Origin: Pirellulaceae bacterium
Lineage (GTDB): Bacteria > Planctomycetota > Planctomycetia > Pirellulales > Pirellulaceae
Assembly (NCBI GenBank): GCA_023382975.1
Contig: JAHDXO010000051.1
Coordinates: 1 to 64,000 of the forward strand
Direction of reading: 5' to 3'
DNA length: 64,000 bases
Below, piece by piece: positions 36,322 through 43,895 of the stretch. The notes below the pieces were generated by a model that worked only from the letters and a program-made list of their open reading frames with translations, was not told the origin of the DNA and searched no databases. The position numbers were made by a program, and so were the translations under genes. Position 1 is the stretch's first letter, and every line of letters begins with the position of its first letter.

Positions 36322-38571
36322 CTAGTCGCGGAAGCCCTTTTCGGTGCCGGAGCGTCTGCCGTCGTCCTTCAGGGTGCCCGGCTTCCAGTTTCGGGCGATG
36401 TCGAGATCGGCGGCCACCTTTTCGGTCAACGCGGTCACATCCACATAACCGACACGGTTGTAGAGCGCCGGAACGTAATGGGCGTCGCGAATGGCCGCGT
36501 AACGCTGCCAGTGGGAGTGGGCGTCGCCCAGGTGTCGCAGCGCTGCCTCTTGTTCGAGCCGCTCGCCGTTGACGTCGAACAGCGCCAAGGCACAGGCTCC
36601 GCGAATTTTCGACGCGTAGTAGCGGCCGAGCCAGGCCAGGGCCTCGCAATCGTCGACGGTCTTACGGAGTTCGGCATCTTCTCGCGCTGCGTCTCGGAGC
36701 CTGTCGAGGGCGGCGAGAGTTCCCGCTGCCGCGCCGTCGAGTGCCTCGGCGATCTCAAGCGGCGTCGTCTGCTCCATCGGCTCGCCCGCAGTCAGACGCA
36801 CGCGCCAATCGCGGATGCACAGCACCTTCGCGCCCGGCATGGTGATACCCTCCATGAAATGGCGCACAGTGTAGAAGCCCTGGCCTTGGCTTCTGCGATG
36901 GCTCCAGCAAGCTTCGGGATACCACTTCAGATCGATATCGCCCCAGAAGAAGCGTGTGATCAGCGGCATGACTTGGGCGGCGCCTTGGAGAGCGCGAAAG
37001 ATCTGCGGCGACGGGGCGTTTGGATGTCGCGCGGCGAGGGCTCGCTCGAAGTGTGCGTCCGGCAGCGCGGGATCGTATGCCAAGCGACCCCAGAGCATGA
37101 AGGAATACCACTGCTTGTCCATCACCAGCGGCCGCGGGCCCGGGTCGGGCTGGCGCTCGAGAAAGTCGCGTCCCCAAATGTAGCCGTCCGGCCCCATGTA
37201 GAAGCCGGCCATCTTGTCGGCCGAGGGCATGTTCAAGATGTACTGGCGGGCGTAGACAGGGTCGCCGAAGCGGAAGGTGTAGATGTCGTCGTTGCGCACG
37301 GTGAGCCAGGTCTTCCGGCCGGGCGCGAGGTTCTCCAGCAATGGCTGGATGAAAGGCGGATTCGGAATCGAATACATGTGCGCCACCGAGTATTTGAAGC
37401 TGAAATCGAACGGTCCGGGAAAGTCCTGGAAGGCGTTCAGGATGTCGCTTTGCGCGGTCCAGTGGAAGCGATGGATCAGGCGGAACTCGCGCTGGGGATC
37501 GTCCTGCAAGGCATCGCGCACGCCTTCGCCGTAGGTGTCCCACAGCCAGGCTTCCTTGACTTTCGAGTCCATGTTATGCGGCATGCCTTCGCCGGCGGTG
37601 ATGCCCATGCCGGCCAACAGCGGGTAGGTCTTCACCATTTCCCGCACGCTGGCGCGGAAGTACTTTTTCGTGATCTCGTTGTTTAGATCGTTCGTGATGC
37701 CGTGCTTGCCCTCGGCGCCGAAGGTGAAGACGTTCCAGGTGAAGAAATAGACCTGAACGCCGCGGTCGGCGGCCTGCTGCATGACCCACCGCCAGAACTC
37801 GATCTTCTCGTCCATCGTGATGCGCTTCACCAACTCGTGGTCGGCGAGCATTGCGGGTCGGACCATGTCGCTGCCCGCAAAGCTGAAGGTGTCATCCAGC
37901 TTGGCGCGCGTGCGCCAGACATCCTCCAGCGCGACCTCCGGAAACTCCGGCACCTTCACCAGCGAGGGAAAGGGATGCAGGCTCCAGAGCGACAGCACGT
38001 TGTAGCGATGCCGTGCCAGCGAATCGAGCAGCGCGGTCCAGAAGTCGCGTTCCCACATCTCGGGGATGTTCGCCTGGGCGGCGTCGGAGCAGTCCGAATA
38101 ACTCGGCGTGCGCAGATCGAGCGGGAGGTTGAACTTGATGCCGCGCCGCGCGATGTGGGGCTGGTGGTCGGAGTCTTCCAGCGAATCGAGCGTACCCGTG
38201 CGAATCGCCTCGGCGATGTCCAGCCCGCCGTACATCGCGCCGGCGGCATCGGCCCCGCGCACCGTGATGGTGGGGCGACCGTCCTCGTTCCGCACGCGGA
38301 TGCTGTAGCTCTGCGCGGCGGCATTGCCCTCGTCTCCAACGGTGATCGCAATGCGGGTCGCATGGGCGTCCTGCCCCAGCGCCAAGCCTTGTGCCGCAGC
38401 CTCCCGGAGAATCTCCTCGGCGGCGAACTTCCCCGGACCGCCCGTGGCCCGATCGTTCGCCAGATCGAGTTCGGCGGCCATCGCGGGAACCGCGGCAACC
38501 GCGACCAGGAGCATCAGGGCCGCAATGCGTGCGGACATTCGAGCCAGTAGCTTTGGAATCCAGGATGTCAT
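36322..38571 (-). CDS. Exported alpha-glucuronidase-like (GH67/GH115-like) protein
   Basis: A 749-residue secreted protein. After the signal peptide (IAALMLLVAVAAVPAMA) an N-terminal domain of the type found in front of GH20, GH67 and GH115 enzymes (FAAEEILREAA ... DAAGAMYGGLDIAEAI) leads into a large TIM barrel (RRGIKFNLPLDLRTPSY, HRYNVLSLWSLHPFP, VYFFTWNVFTFG, GMGITAGEGMPHNM). The C-terminal part is helical. This order suggests removal of glucuronic acid or a similar side group; the family cannot be fixed by eye. The start at 38571 has AAGGA upstream. Second gene of the sulfatase-led operon, 113 bp after the sulfatase. Confidence 0.72.
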   Translation of the reverse strand: MTSWIPKLLARMSARIAALMLLVAVAAVPAMAAELDLANDRATGGPGKFAAEEILREAAAQGLALGQDAHATRIAITVGDEGNAAAQSYSIRVRNEDGRPTITVRGADAAGAMYGGLDIAEAIRTGTLDSLEDSDHQPHIARRGIKFNLPLDLRTPSYSDCSDAAQANIPEMWERDFWTALLDSLARHRYNVLSLWSLHPFPSLVKVPEFPEVALEDVWRTRAKLDDTFSFAGSDMVRPAMLADHELVKRITMDEKIEFWRWVMQQAADRGVQVYFFTWNVFTFGAEGKHGITNDLNNEITKKYFRASVREMVKTYPLLAGMGITAGEGMPHNMDSKVKEAWLWDTYGEGVRDALQDDPQREFRLIHRFHWTAQSDILNAFQDFPGPFDFSFKYSVAHMYSIPNPPFIQPLLENLAPGRKTWLTVRNDDIYTFRFGDPVYARQYILNMPSADKMAGFYMGPDGYIWGRDFLERQPDPGPRPLVMDKQWYSFMLWGRLAYDPALPDAHFERALAARHPNAPSPQIFRALQGAAQVMPLITRFFWGDIDLKWYPEACWSHRRSQGQGFYTVRHFMEGITMPGAKVLCIRDWRVRLTAGEPMEQTTPLEIAEALDGAAAGTLAALDRLRDAAREDAELRKTVDDCEALAWLGRYYASKIRGACALALFDVNGERLEQEAALRHLGDAHSHWQRYAAIRDAHYVPALYNRVGYVDVTALTEKVAADLDIARNWKPGTLKDDGRRSGTEKGFRD

Positions 38572-38684
38572 CGTCGTCCTTCGTGTCCTTGGGCTTTTCG
38601 CGTCGTAACGAAGCCGCCGTATCGCCCGATCATGCGGCGGCCTCGTTGTATCCGGAGAAAGTTCACGTTGTCTCCTGACAGGCT

Positions 38685-40292
38685 TCACTCGCTGGGCACC
38701 GGGGTGCTGCGTTTCGAGCGGCGGATCTCGCGATAGAGATTCTCCATGCGCGCGATGCGGTCTTTTTGCGCGGGCTCGCCGATCAGGTTCTTTTGCTCGG
38801 TCAGGTCGTCGGCCAGATTGTAAAGCGCCGCGGGGGCGTCATGTTCGATGTCGAAGACCAGCTTCCACGGGCCTTCGCGCAGGGAGTGGGCCATGCCGTC
38901 GCTGCCGGATTGTTCGCCTTTCTTGGCAATCGCGTTGAACGCTTTGTTTCGGGCCTGCTTGGCTTCGGCGGCCGTCACTTTCTTCCCGGACGCTTTCGCT
39001 TTCGGCTTTGGCTTCTCGGCCTGTGAGCGGCCATCCTTGTCGATGCCTTCGGTAAAGGCGTCGCGGCCCGGGCTGCTCTGAATCAGCAGCGTTTGGCGCA
39101 CCGGCTGGTCGTCGCCGCGCTGGCCGAGCAAGACCGGGGCCAAGCTGACGCTGTCGAGCATCTGGTCGGCGGAGAACTTGCCGCCGGCCAACTCGACGAA
39201 CGTCGGCACGATGTCGTGCGTGCCGATGACCTGGTCGCGGACCTGGCCGGCGGGCACTCGGCCTTTCCATAGGGCAAGGAACGGCACGCGATGGCCGCCT
39301 TCCCAGATGTACGACTTCGAGCCGCGCAGCCCGCCCACCGCGTCGTGGCCGAACGTGGCCCGGTCGGATGGAATGCCCCCGTTGTCGCTGGTGGCGATGA
39401 TGAGCGTGTTTTCCAGCAGCCCGCGTTCCTCCAGCGCCTCGATGAACTTGCCTGCGACCACATCGAACTCGTAGGCCATGTCGGTCTTGGCCGACATCTT
39501 GGTGACGCCTTTGACGGGCGTTCCGAAAATGTCGTCCGGCGGCGTGTAAGGCCCGTGCGCCCCGTCCGTCGAAAGGTGAATGTAGAACGGCTGCGACTTG
39601 TCGGCGTCGATGAACGCCAGCGCCTTTTCAATCAGCTTGGGGCCGACCTGGCGGCTGTCCCAGTCGGGCAGGCCCGGCCCGGCCGTCGGGATCACGCCGC
39701 CGTTGCGCGGTCCGGCTTCCAATTGCGTGACCTTGGCGCCGTCGCCGTCGACGCGGTTGTTTTCGAAGAAACAATAGGGCGGCGCCTGATGCCCGCCGAG
39801 CAGCACGTAGGAATACGTAAAGCCCCATTGCAGCGGCCCGACCTTCATCGGCCGCGTGAAGTCCGGCTTGCCGGCCGAGTCGTTCTCGAAGATGCCGCCG
39901 AAGTGCAGCTTTCCGAACAGGCCGGTGCGGTAGCCGGCTTCCCGCAACAAGTGCCCGACCGTCTTCTGGCCGTCCAGGAACTGCGGCTGCTGGTTCCAGC
40001 CCCAGGTTCCGCCCGGCTGACGGCCGCGCCAGGTGTAATTGCCCGTCGCCACCGTGTAACGCGTCGGGGCGCACAGCGCGGCGGGCGTATGCGCATCGGT
40101 GAAGCGCATGCCCTCGCGGGCCATCCGGTCCAAGTTCGGCGTCGGCACCTTGCCGTTCGGGTTGTAGCACTGGAAATCGCCCCAGCCGAGATCGTCGGCC
40201 ATCAGGAAGATGATGTTTGGCCGCTCGGCCGCGAAAGCCGCGAGCGCCGGCCCCAGCCAGAGAATCAACAGCAATGCCATCATGCGCTTCAT
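38685..40292 (-). CDS. Exported formylglycine sulfatase
   Basis: A 535-residue S1-type sulfatase. The signal peptide (MMALLLILWLGPALAAFA) is followed by the metal site RPNIIFLMADDLGWGDFQ and the maturation motif CAPTR (Cys74 to formylglycine), then GLFGKLHFGG and, late in the core, NTLIIATSDNGG. A charged low-complexity insert (AEKPKPKAKASGKKVTAAE) interrupts the C-terminal domain. It removes sulfate esters from sugars in the periplasm; which sugar is unknown. ATG 40292 has AAAGGACC upstream. First gene of the operon sulfatase, GH67-like, GH5-like, DUF4832. Confidence 0.92.
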   Translation of the reverse strand: MKRMMALLLILWLGPALAAFAAERPNIIFLMADDLGWGDFQCYNPNGKVPTPNLDRMAREGMRFTDAHTPAALCAPTRYTVATGNYTWRGRQPGGTWGWNQQPQFLDGQKTVGHLLREAGYRTGLFGKLHFGGIFENDSAGKPDFTRPMKVGPLQWGFTYSYVLLGGHQAPPYCFFENNRVDGDGAKVTQLEAGPRNGGVIPTAGPGLPDWDSRQVGPKLIEKALAFIDADKSQPFYIHLSTDGAHGPYTPPDDIFGTPVKGVTKMSAKTDMAYEFDVVAGKFIEALEERGLLENTLIIATSDNGGIPSDRATFGHDAVGGLRGSKSYIWEGGHRVPFLALWKGRVPAGQVRDQVIGTHDIVPTFVELAGGKFSADQMLDSVSLAPVLLGQRGDDQPVRQTLLIQSSPGRDAFTEGIDKDGRSQAEKPKPKAKASGKKVTAAEAKQARNKAFNAIAKKGEQSGSDGMAHSLREGPWKLVFDIEHDAPAALYNLADDLTEQKNLIGEPAQKDRIARMENLYREIRRSKRSTPVPSE

Positions 40293-40411
40293 GACTCGGT
40301 CCTTTCGTTGGAGGGTGTGTTCTTCACGCGGACGAGACCCGACGCAGAGACTCCTTCGCTCGACGTGATTCGCGCTCCACGGAGATCGTGGTTCTCGCGC
40401 TCCGCGAACGA

Positions 40412-41371
40412 TCATCCTACATCATTTGGCAGTACGGTGGTCAGTGGTTTCGAATTTACGAAGGTGTCATCGCGGCCCAAGGCACGGATCAACTCGCGCA
40501 CCGCGGGAGAGCACGGCCCGCGCACGATGAAGACCAGCGCCGGCGGAGGATCGCCACCGATTTCCTCGCAGGTCCATTCGTTCGCGGCGTAGTCCACGCG
40601 GCAACGCCGGCCAGCGACATCCGCGAAGCCTTTGATCCGGTACACCTCGTCCCGAACCAAATCGACCGCCGCCCGCAAACGGTCCCAATCCACTGCCTCC
40701 GCCAGCGGCACGTCAAGCGTCGCGTAGTTCGGATCGACGCACGCCGCCAACTCGCCGTGTACCGCCGCGAGCGGGCGAGTCGCGAACACGTCCGCGTCGG
40801 TCCGGCAGCGACTGGTTCGCACGATCGGCGCCGTGGGACGGATTTCGCGGATCGCGGTCTCCGCCTGCTCGACGTCGGCCGGAGAATACAGATCGGTCTT
40901 GTTGAGCAAAATCAGGCTGGCGGCCTCGATCTGCGCGCGGAGGTTCGGCAACGTGCGCAGCAGCTTCCCCAGGGTGCCCGGGTCCACGATCGCGACGACG
41001 GCTGTCATGTCGTAAATCCGGTCGAGCCGCGACTCGCCCAGCATCTGACTGGCCACGGCCGGATTGGCCATGCCGCTGGCTTCGACCACCACGCCGTCGA
41101 GCGGTTCGGCCGGCGTCCCGAACCGGTCCGGCAGGGTGCGCAATTGGCTGATGAACTCCGTCACCAGGCAGCGGCAGAAGATGCTCCCGCCGGCGATCGC
41201 CACCACGTCCGGCGTCTGGGCCAGCAGCCGCGTCGCATCCACGTCGCGCGCGGAGAACTCGTTGACCAAGTAGACGATCCTCCGCCGGCGATGGCGGTCG
41301 ACAAGCTGTTCGAGGAACGTCGTCTTGCCGCTGCCCAGGAAGCCGGTGACCAGGACCAGAGGGATCTTCAC
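40412..41371 (-). CDS. CobW/COG0523 family GTPase (metallochaperone-like)
   Basis: A 319-residue G3E-type GTPase that would insert or traffic a metal or cobalamin for a partner enzyme. The P-loop is TGFLGSGKTT, and the usual GCxCC metal motif is represented by SIFCRC (Cys66, Cys68). The guanine-specificity motif is LNKTDL. The C-terminal CobW domain is present. It starts with GTG at 41371 and overlaps the UroD-thioredoxin gene by 4 bp (GTGA), so the two are translationally coupled and probably act together. GAGAAG lies upstream of the GTG. Confidence 0.88.
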   Translation of the reverse strand: MKIPLVLVTGFLGSGKTTFLEQLVDRHRRRRIVYLVNEFSARDVDATRLLAQTPDVVAIAGGSIFCRCLVTEFISQLRTLPDRFGTPAEPLDGVVVEASGMANPAVASQMLGESRLDRIYDMTAVVAIVDPGTLGKLLRTLPNLRAQIEAASLILLNKTDLYSPADVEQAETAIREIRPTAPIVRTSRCRTDADVFATRPLAAVHGELAACVDPNYATLDVPLAEAVDWDRLRAAVDLVRDEVYRIKGFADVAGRRCRVDYAANEWTCEEIGGDPPPALVFIVRGPCSPAVRELIRALGRDDTFVNSKPLTTVLPNDVG

Positions 41372-42738
41372 TTGCGCTTCTCCAGGATCTTCGCCTCGAT
41401 GGACGCCACCAGCGTGTTCTGATCGGGGATGATCGAGCTGAAGGCTACCGTCCCATCCAGGCAAATCGTGGGAATGTTCTTCACGCCCAGGCGCGTCATC
41501 GTGCCGATGCCTTCGCGGCTGGTGATGCGGTGCTCCTTGACGATCACGGGCTGCGACAGCCGCTTGGCCGCCCGATGGACGGCGTCCATCATATATTGGC
41601 AGGGGGCACAGGAAGCCGAGTCGAGCGTGATCACGTCCACCGTCACATGCGGCTCCGCGGCGTAGTCCGGCAAGGCGACGGCGGCCGCGTGCTCGGCGGT
41701 CTTGGCGATGATGGTGCGTTTGGCCACTTCGCGGCGGTAGCTGTCGTGGACCATCGTGGCGACGGCGGTCAGGTTCTTCTCGGGTGTATGGAACGGCAGG
41801 TCGCAGCCGGGGGCCAACACGAAGCCGCAGCCGCCGCCCACGTCGATACAGCGGATGGCGTCGAGTTGCGCGTCCTCCTCGTCGCCCAGCAGCAGGACGC
41901 TCGTCAGCTTCAGGTTCCCGCCAAAGGACTTGTTCCGGCCGCGGGTGTAGTCGCGGATCCGCTCCAGGGCGATGTTCTCGTCGATGCAGATGTTGTCGCA
42001 ATCCGTCCGGCACATGACTTCCAAGTTGCGGGTCGCGTCCCCGCAGACAAACAAGGACGAGAGCCCCCGGCGGTCGCGGACGAAATCGAAAATCTGGTTG
42101 GCCACCGGCGACACGAACTGCTCGAAGTGCTCCGGCGAAATCTGGCTGGTCATCGGGTCCACCACGGCGATCACGTCCGCGCCGCGTTCCAGGTAGGCTT
42201 GGGCGACCTTCTGGCCGACCGAGGCACAGAAGCCGATCACGGCCTTGACGTAGTCGGGATGGTCGAACATCTGCAGGAAAATGTCGTTCCCCATCAGATG
42301 CAGCGCCAGCGTGAACGGTCCGCAGAGCAACCCGTACAGCGCGACCTCGTCGCCGAGCTCCTGCTTTGCCCGACCCAGCGCATCCATCACCATCGGAAAC
42401 CGGCCCATGCTCGCGTCGAACACCGGCAGCGACAGGAGCGACTTGCCCTGCTCCAAGGGATGCGTGCAGACCGAGGGCGGCGTCTCGTCGGCCCAGCGCA
42501 GCTCGCAGCCGAGCACTTCGGCTTCGAGCTGGAGATCGAAGACGATCGGCAGCCCGTCGGGCCGATACAGCTCGTTGGCCCGCCGCAGGCCGGCCATGAT
42601 CAGGTCGCTGGAGTGCAGGTAGTCCCGAGCCGTCTGCCCGGTGAGTTTAGCGCCGTGGACGCCCACGAACGGCAGCCAGGCCGGACGCGGCGTGGTTTCG
42701 TTGTGGAGCGCCTTCAACAGGACATCGCGTCGGTTCAT
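41368..42738 (-). CDS. UroD/MtaA-like protein fused to a thioredoxin-fold domain
   Basis: A 456-residue fusion. Residues 1-345 are a uroporphyrinogen-decarboxylase-like barrel of the corrinoid methyltransferase (MtaA/CmuA) branch. Of the three zinc ligands, the cysteines seem kept (Cys232 in FVCGDAT, Cys312 in APGCDLPFHTP), while the usual histidine before the first cysteine is phenylalanine. Residues 365-450 form a thioredoxin-like domain with CAPC (377-380) and a cis-proline region NIPTICLDG. Methyl transfer from or to a corrinoid or thiol is plausible, with the CAPC motif as redox or thiol partner; this is inference. ATG 42738 has AAGGA ten bases upstream. First gene of the pair with CobW. 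Confidence 0.78.
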   Translation of the reverse strand: MNRRDVLLKALHNETTPRPAWLPFVGVHGAKLTGQTARDYLHSSDLIMAGLRRANELYRPDGLPIVFDLQLEAEVLGCELRWADETPPSVCTHPLEQGKSLLSLPVFDASMGRFPMVMDALGRAKQELGDEVALYGLLCGPFTLALHLMGNDIFLQMFDHPDYVKAVIGFCASVGQKVAQAYLERGADVIAVVDPMTSQISPEHFEQFVSPVANQIFDFVRDRRGLSSLFVCGDATRNLEVMCRTDCDNICIDENIALERIRDYTRGRNKSFGGNLKLTSVLLLGDEEDAQLDAIRCIDVGGGCGFVLAPGCDLPFHTPEKNLTAVATMVHDSYRREVAKRTIIAKTAEHAAAVALPDYAAEPHVTVDVITLDSASCAPCQYMMDAVHRAAKRLSQPVIVKEHRITSREGIGTMTRLGVKNIPTICLDGTVAFSSIIPDQNTLVASIEAKILEKRK

Positions 42739-42871
42739 CAAGCTGGGTTCCTTATGACAGAGTTTCCGCCGGCGAATCGTTCCCGGTCGGCATCCCATCG
42801 TAGTTTGTCCCCGACCCGGCTGGCAATCTGGGCGAACTGCCCCAGCGAAGTCACGCGGCGGCCGACGCCAG

Positions 42872-42900
42872 TTGTCCAGAGGGCACGATCGCTGTACTAT
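42872..42900 (+). promoter_or_regulatory. Promoter-like sequence before brnT
   Basis: TTGTCC and TACTAT are 17 bases apart, each four of six to the sigma-70 consensus, ending 39 bases before the brnT start. A match of this quality can occur by chance. Confidence 0.35.
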
Positions 42901-42938
42901 ACTGAGATTGATCTGGTAAGCAGACGGGGAAATCGACA

Positions 42939-43208
42939 ATGGTGTGCGTCATTTGGGATCTCGAGGACGATCCAGATGGCAACTTTCAACACATCGCGGA
43001 ACACGGTGTGACGCCGGAAGAGGTCGACGAGGTGCTGAACGACCGCAGTTCCCGGACGACCCGCAGTGAGTCAAGTGGTCGCCCTATCACCTTCGGTTGG
43101 ACGTCTGAAGGACGATACTTGGCTGTTGTGTGGGAGCTGGTAGAAGACGAGCCCATGTCGGTCTATCCAGTGACCGCTTACCCAGCACCTGAACCGCGCG
43201 AGGGGTGA
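42939..43208 (+). CDS. BrnT-like toxin of a type II toxin-antitoxin pair
   Basis: An 89-residue BrnT-family protein, a RelE-fold ribonuclease that cuts RNA and slows growth when free. The family pattern is visible: IWDLEDDPDGN..HIAEHGVTPEEVDEVL, then GRPITFGWTSEGRYLAVVWE. The C-terminal 20 residues are proline-rich. ATG 42939 follows GGGGA. The antitoxin gene starts three bases after the stop, typical of a toxin-first pair. A broken second copy of its 3' half lies at 50083-50780. Confidence 0.8.
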   Translation: MVCVIWDLEDDPDGNFQHIAEHGVTPEEVDEVLNDRSSRTTRSESSGRPITFGWTSEGRYLAVVWELVEDEPMSVYPVTAYPAPEPREG

Positions 43209-43210
43209 GA

Positions 43211-43576
43211 ATGAGCGGTAAGAGAATCCATCGGGCCATGCCACGGACGCCCGAAGAAAAACGGCGTTTGCAGGAGATCCGGGAACGTTTCCAACAAGAG
43301 CGGCCGGGGTTGGATGACCTGTTGGCCAGCGGAGATGCTACCGAGGTCGTGGTCCAGGGCGAGTATCTGGATCTCTGCACGATGCTGACAGCCCTGAAAC
43401 GTCATCGCGAGCGGCAGGGCTTGAGTCTGTCGGACGTCGCCGCGCGCAGCGGCATGGACCGAGCTGCGGTCAGTCGCTTGGAAAACGGCGTCTGCCTCAA
43501 CCCCACCCTCGAAACCTTGTACCGCTACGCCGAAGCGGTTCGGGCCGAGATCGGCTTCACCATCCACACGTCCTGA
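43211..43576 (+). CDS. XRE-type helix-turn-helix antitoxin
   Basis: A 121-residue protein with a charged N-terminal arm and a Cro/C1-type helix-turn-helix at about residues 60-115 (GLSLSDVAARSGMDRAAVSRLENG). Next to BrnT it should neutralise the toxin and repress the operon. ATG 43211 has a perfect GAGGGG upstream; a GTG at 43205 is possible. BrnT partners are often ribbon-helix-helix BrnA proteins, so an XRE partner is a less common pairing. Confidence 0.82.
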   Translation: MSGKRIHRAMPRTPEEKRRLQEIRERFQQERPGLDDLLASGDATEVVVQGEYLDLCTMLTALKRHRERQGLSLSDVAARSGMDRAAVSRLENGVCLNPTLETLYRYAEAVRAEIGFTIHTS

Positions 43577-43633
43577 CCGTGTGCTGAGACCGCGTCGACA
43601 GTCATCGGGACGATACGCGGGGTCGTACGGCAA

Positions 43634-43745
43634 CCCGGATTATTCACGAAGTGCTCCGCGGGGCCGTAGTACAGGCTGCCAGCCTGTATTTGGGGAACAC
43701 AGGCAAGCTGCCTGTGCTACAACTCGCCCCCGTGAATAATCCGGG
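43634..43745. repeat. Palindromic dispersed intergenic repeat, full copy
   Basis: About 112 bases bounded by inverted ends CCCGGATTATTCAC and GTGAATAATCCGGG. Inside are two smaller palindromes, one with tacaggctgccagcctgta and one with cacaggcaagctgcctgtg. Its right third recurs at 17563-17601. No coding sign; the rest of the gap before the STAND gene shows nothing. Confidence 0.85.
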
Positions 43746-43895
43746 CTAAGCGGCTATTTGGAGTGTCCGCGACGGCTATTTTCATGTCCCAGCCGCGGGA
43801 TCTTGTCCCTGTTGTTCGCCAACCGTGCGTCCGCCATAATTGGGGTCGCTCGCGGGCGAGGAAGCGTTCCATTTTTTGCGCAGCAGGGTTCCCCG

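Noticed and set aside
43634..43745. CRISPR-like array or tRNA in the palindromic regions
   Set aside because: The repeats are dispersed or tandem without regular spacers, and no tRNA cloverleaf or CCA end was found anywhere in the window.
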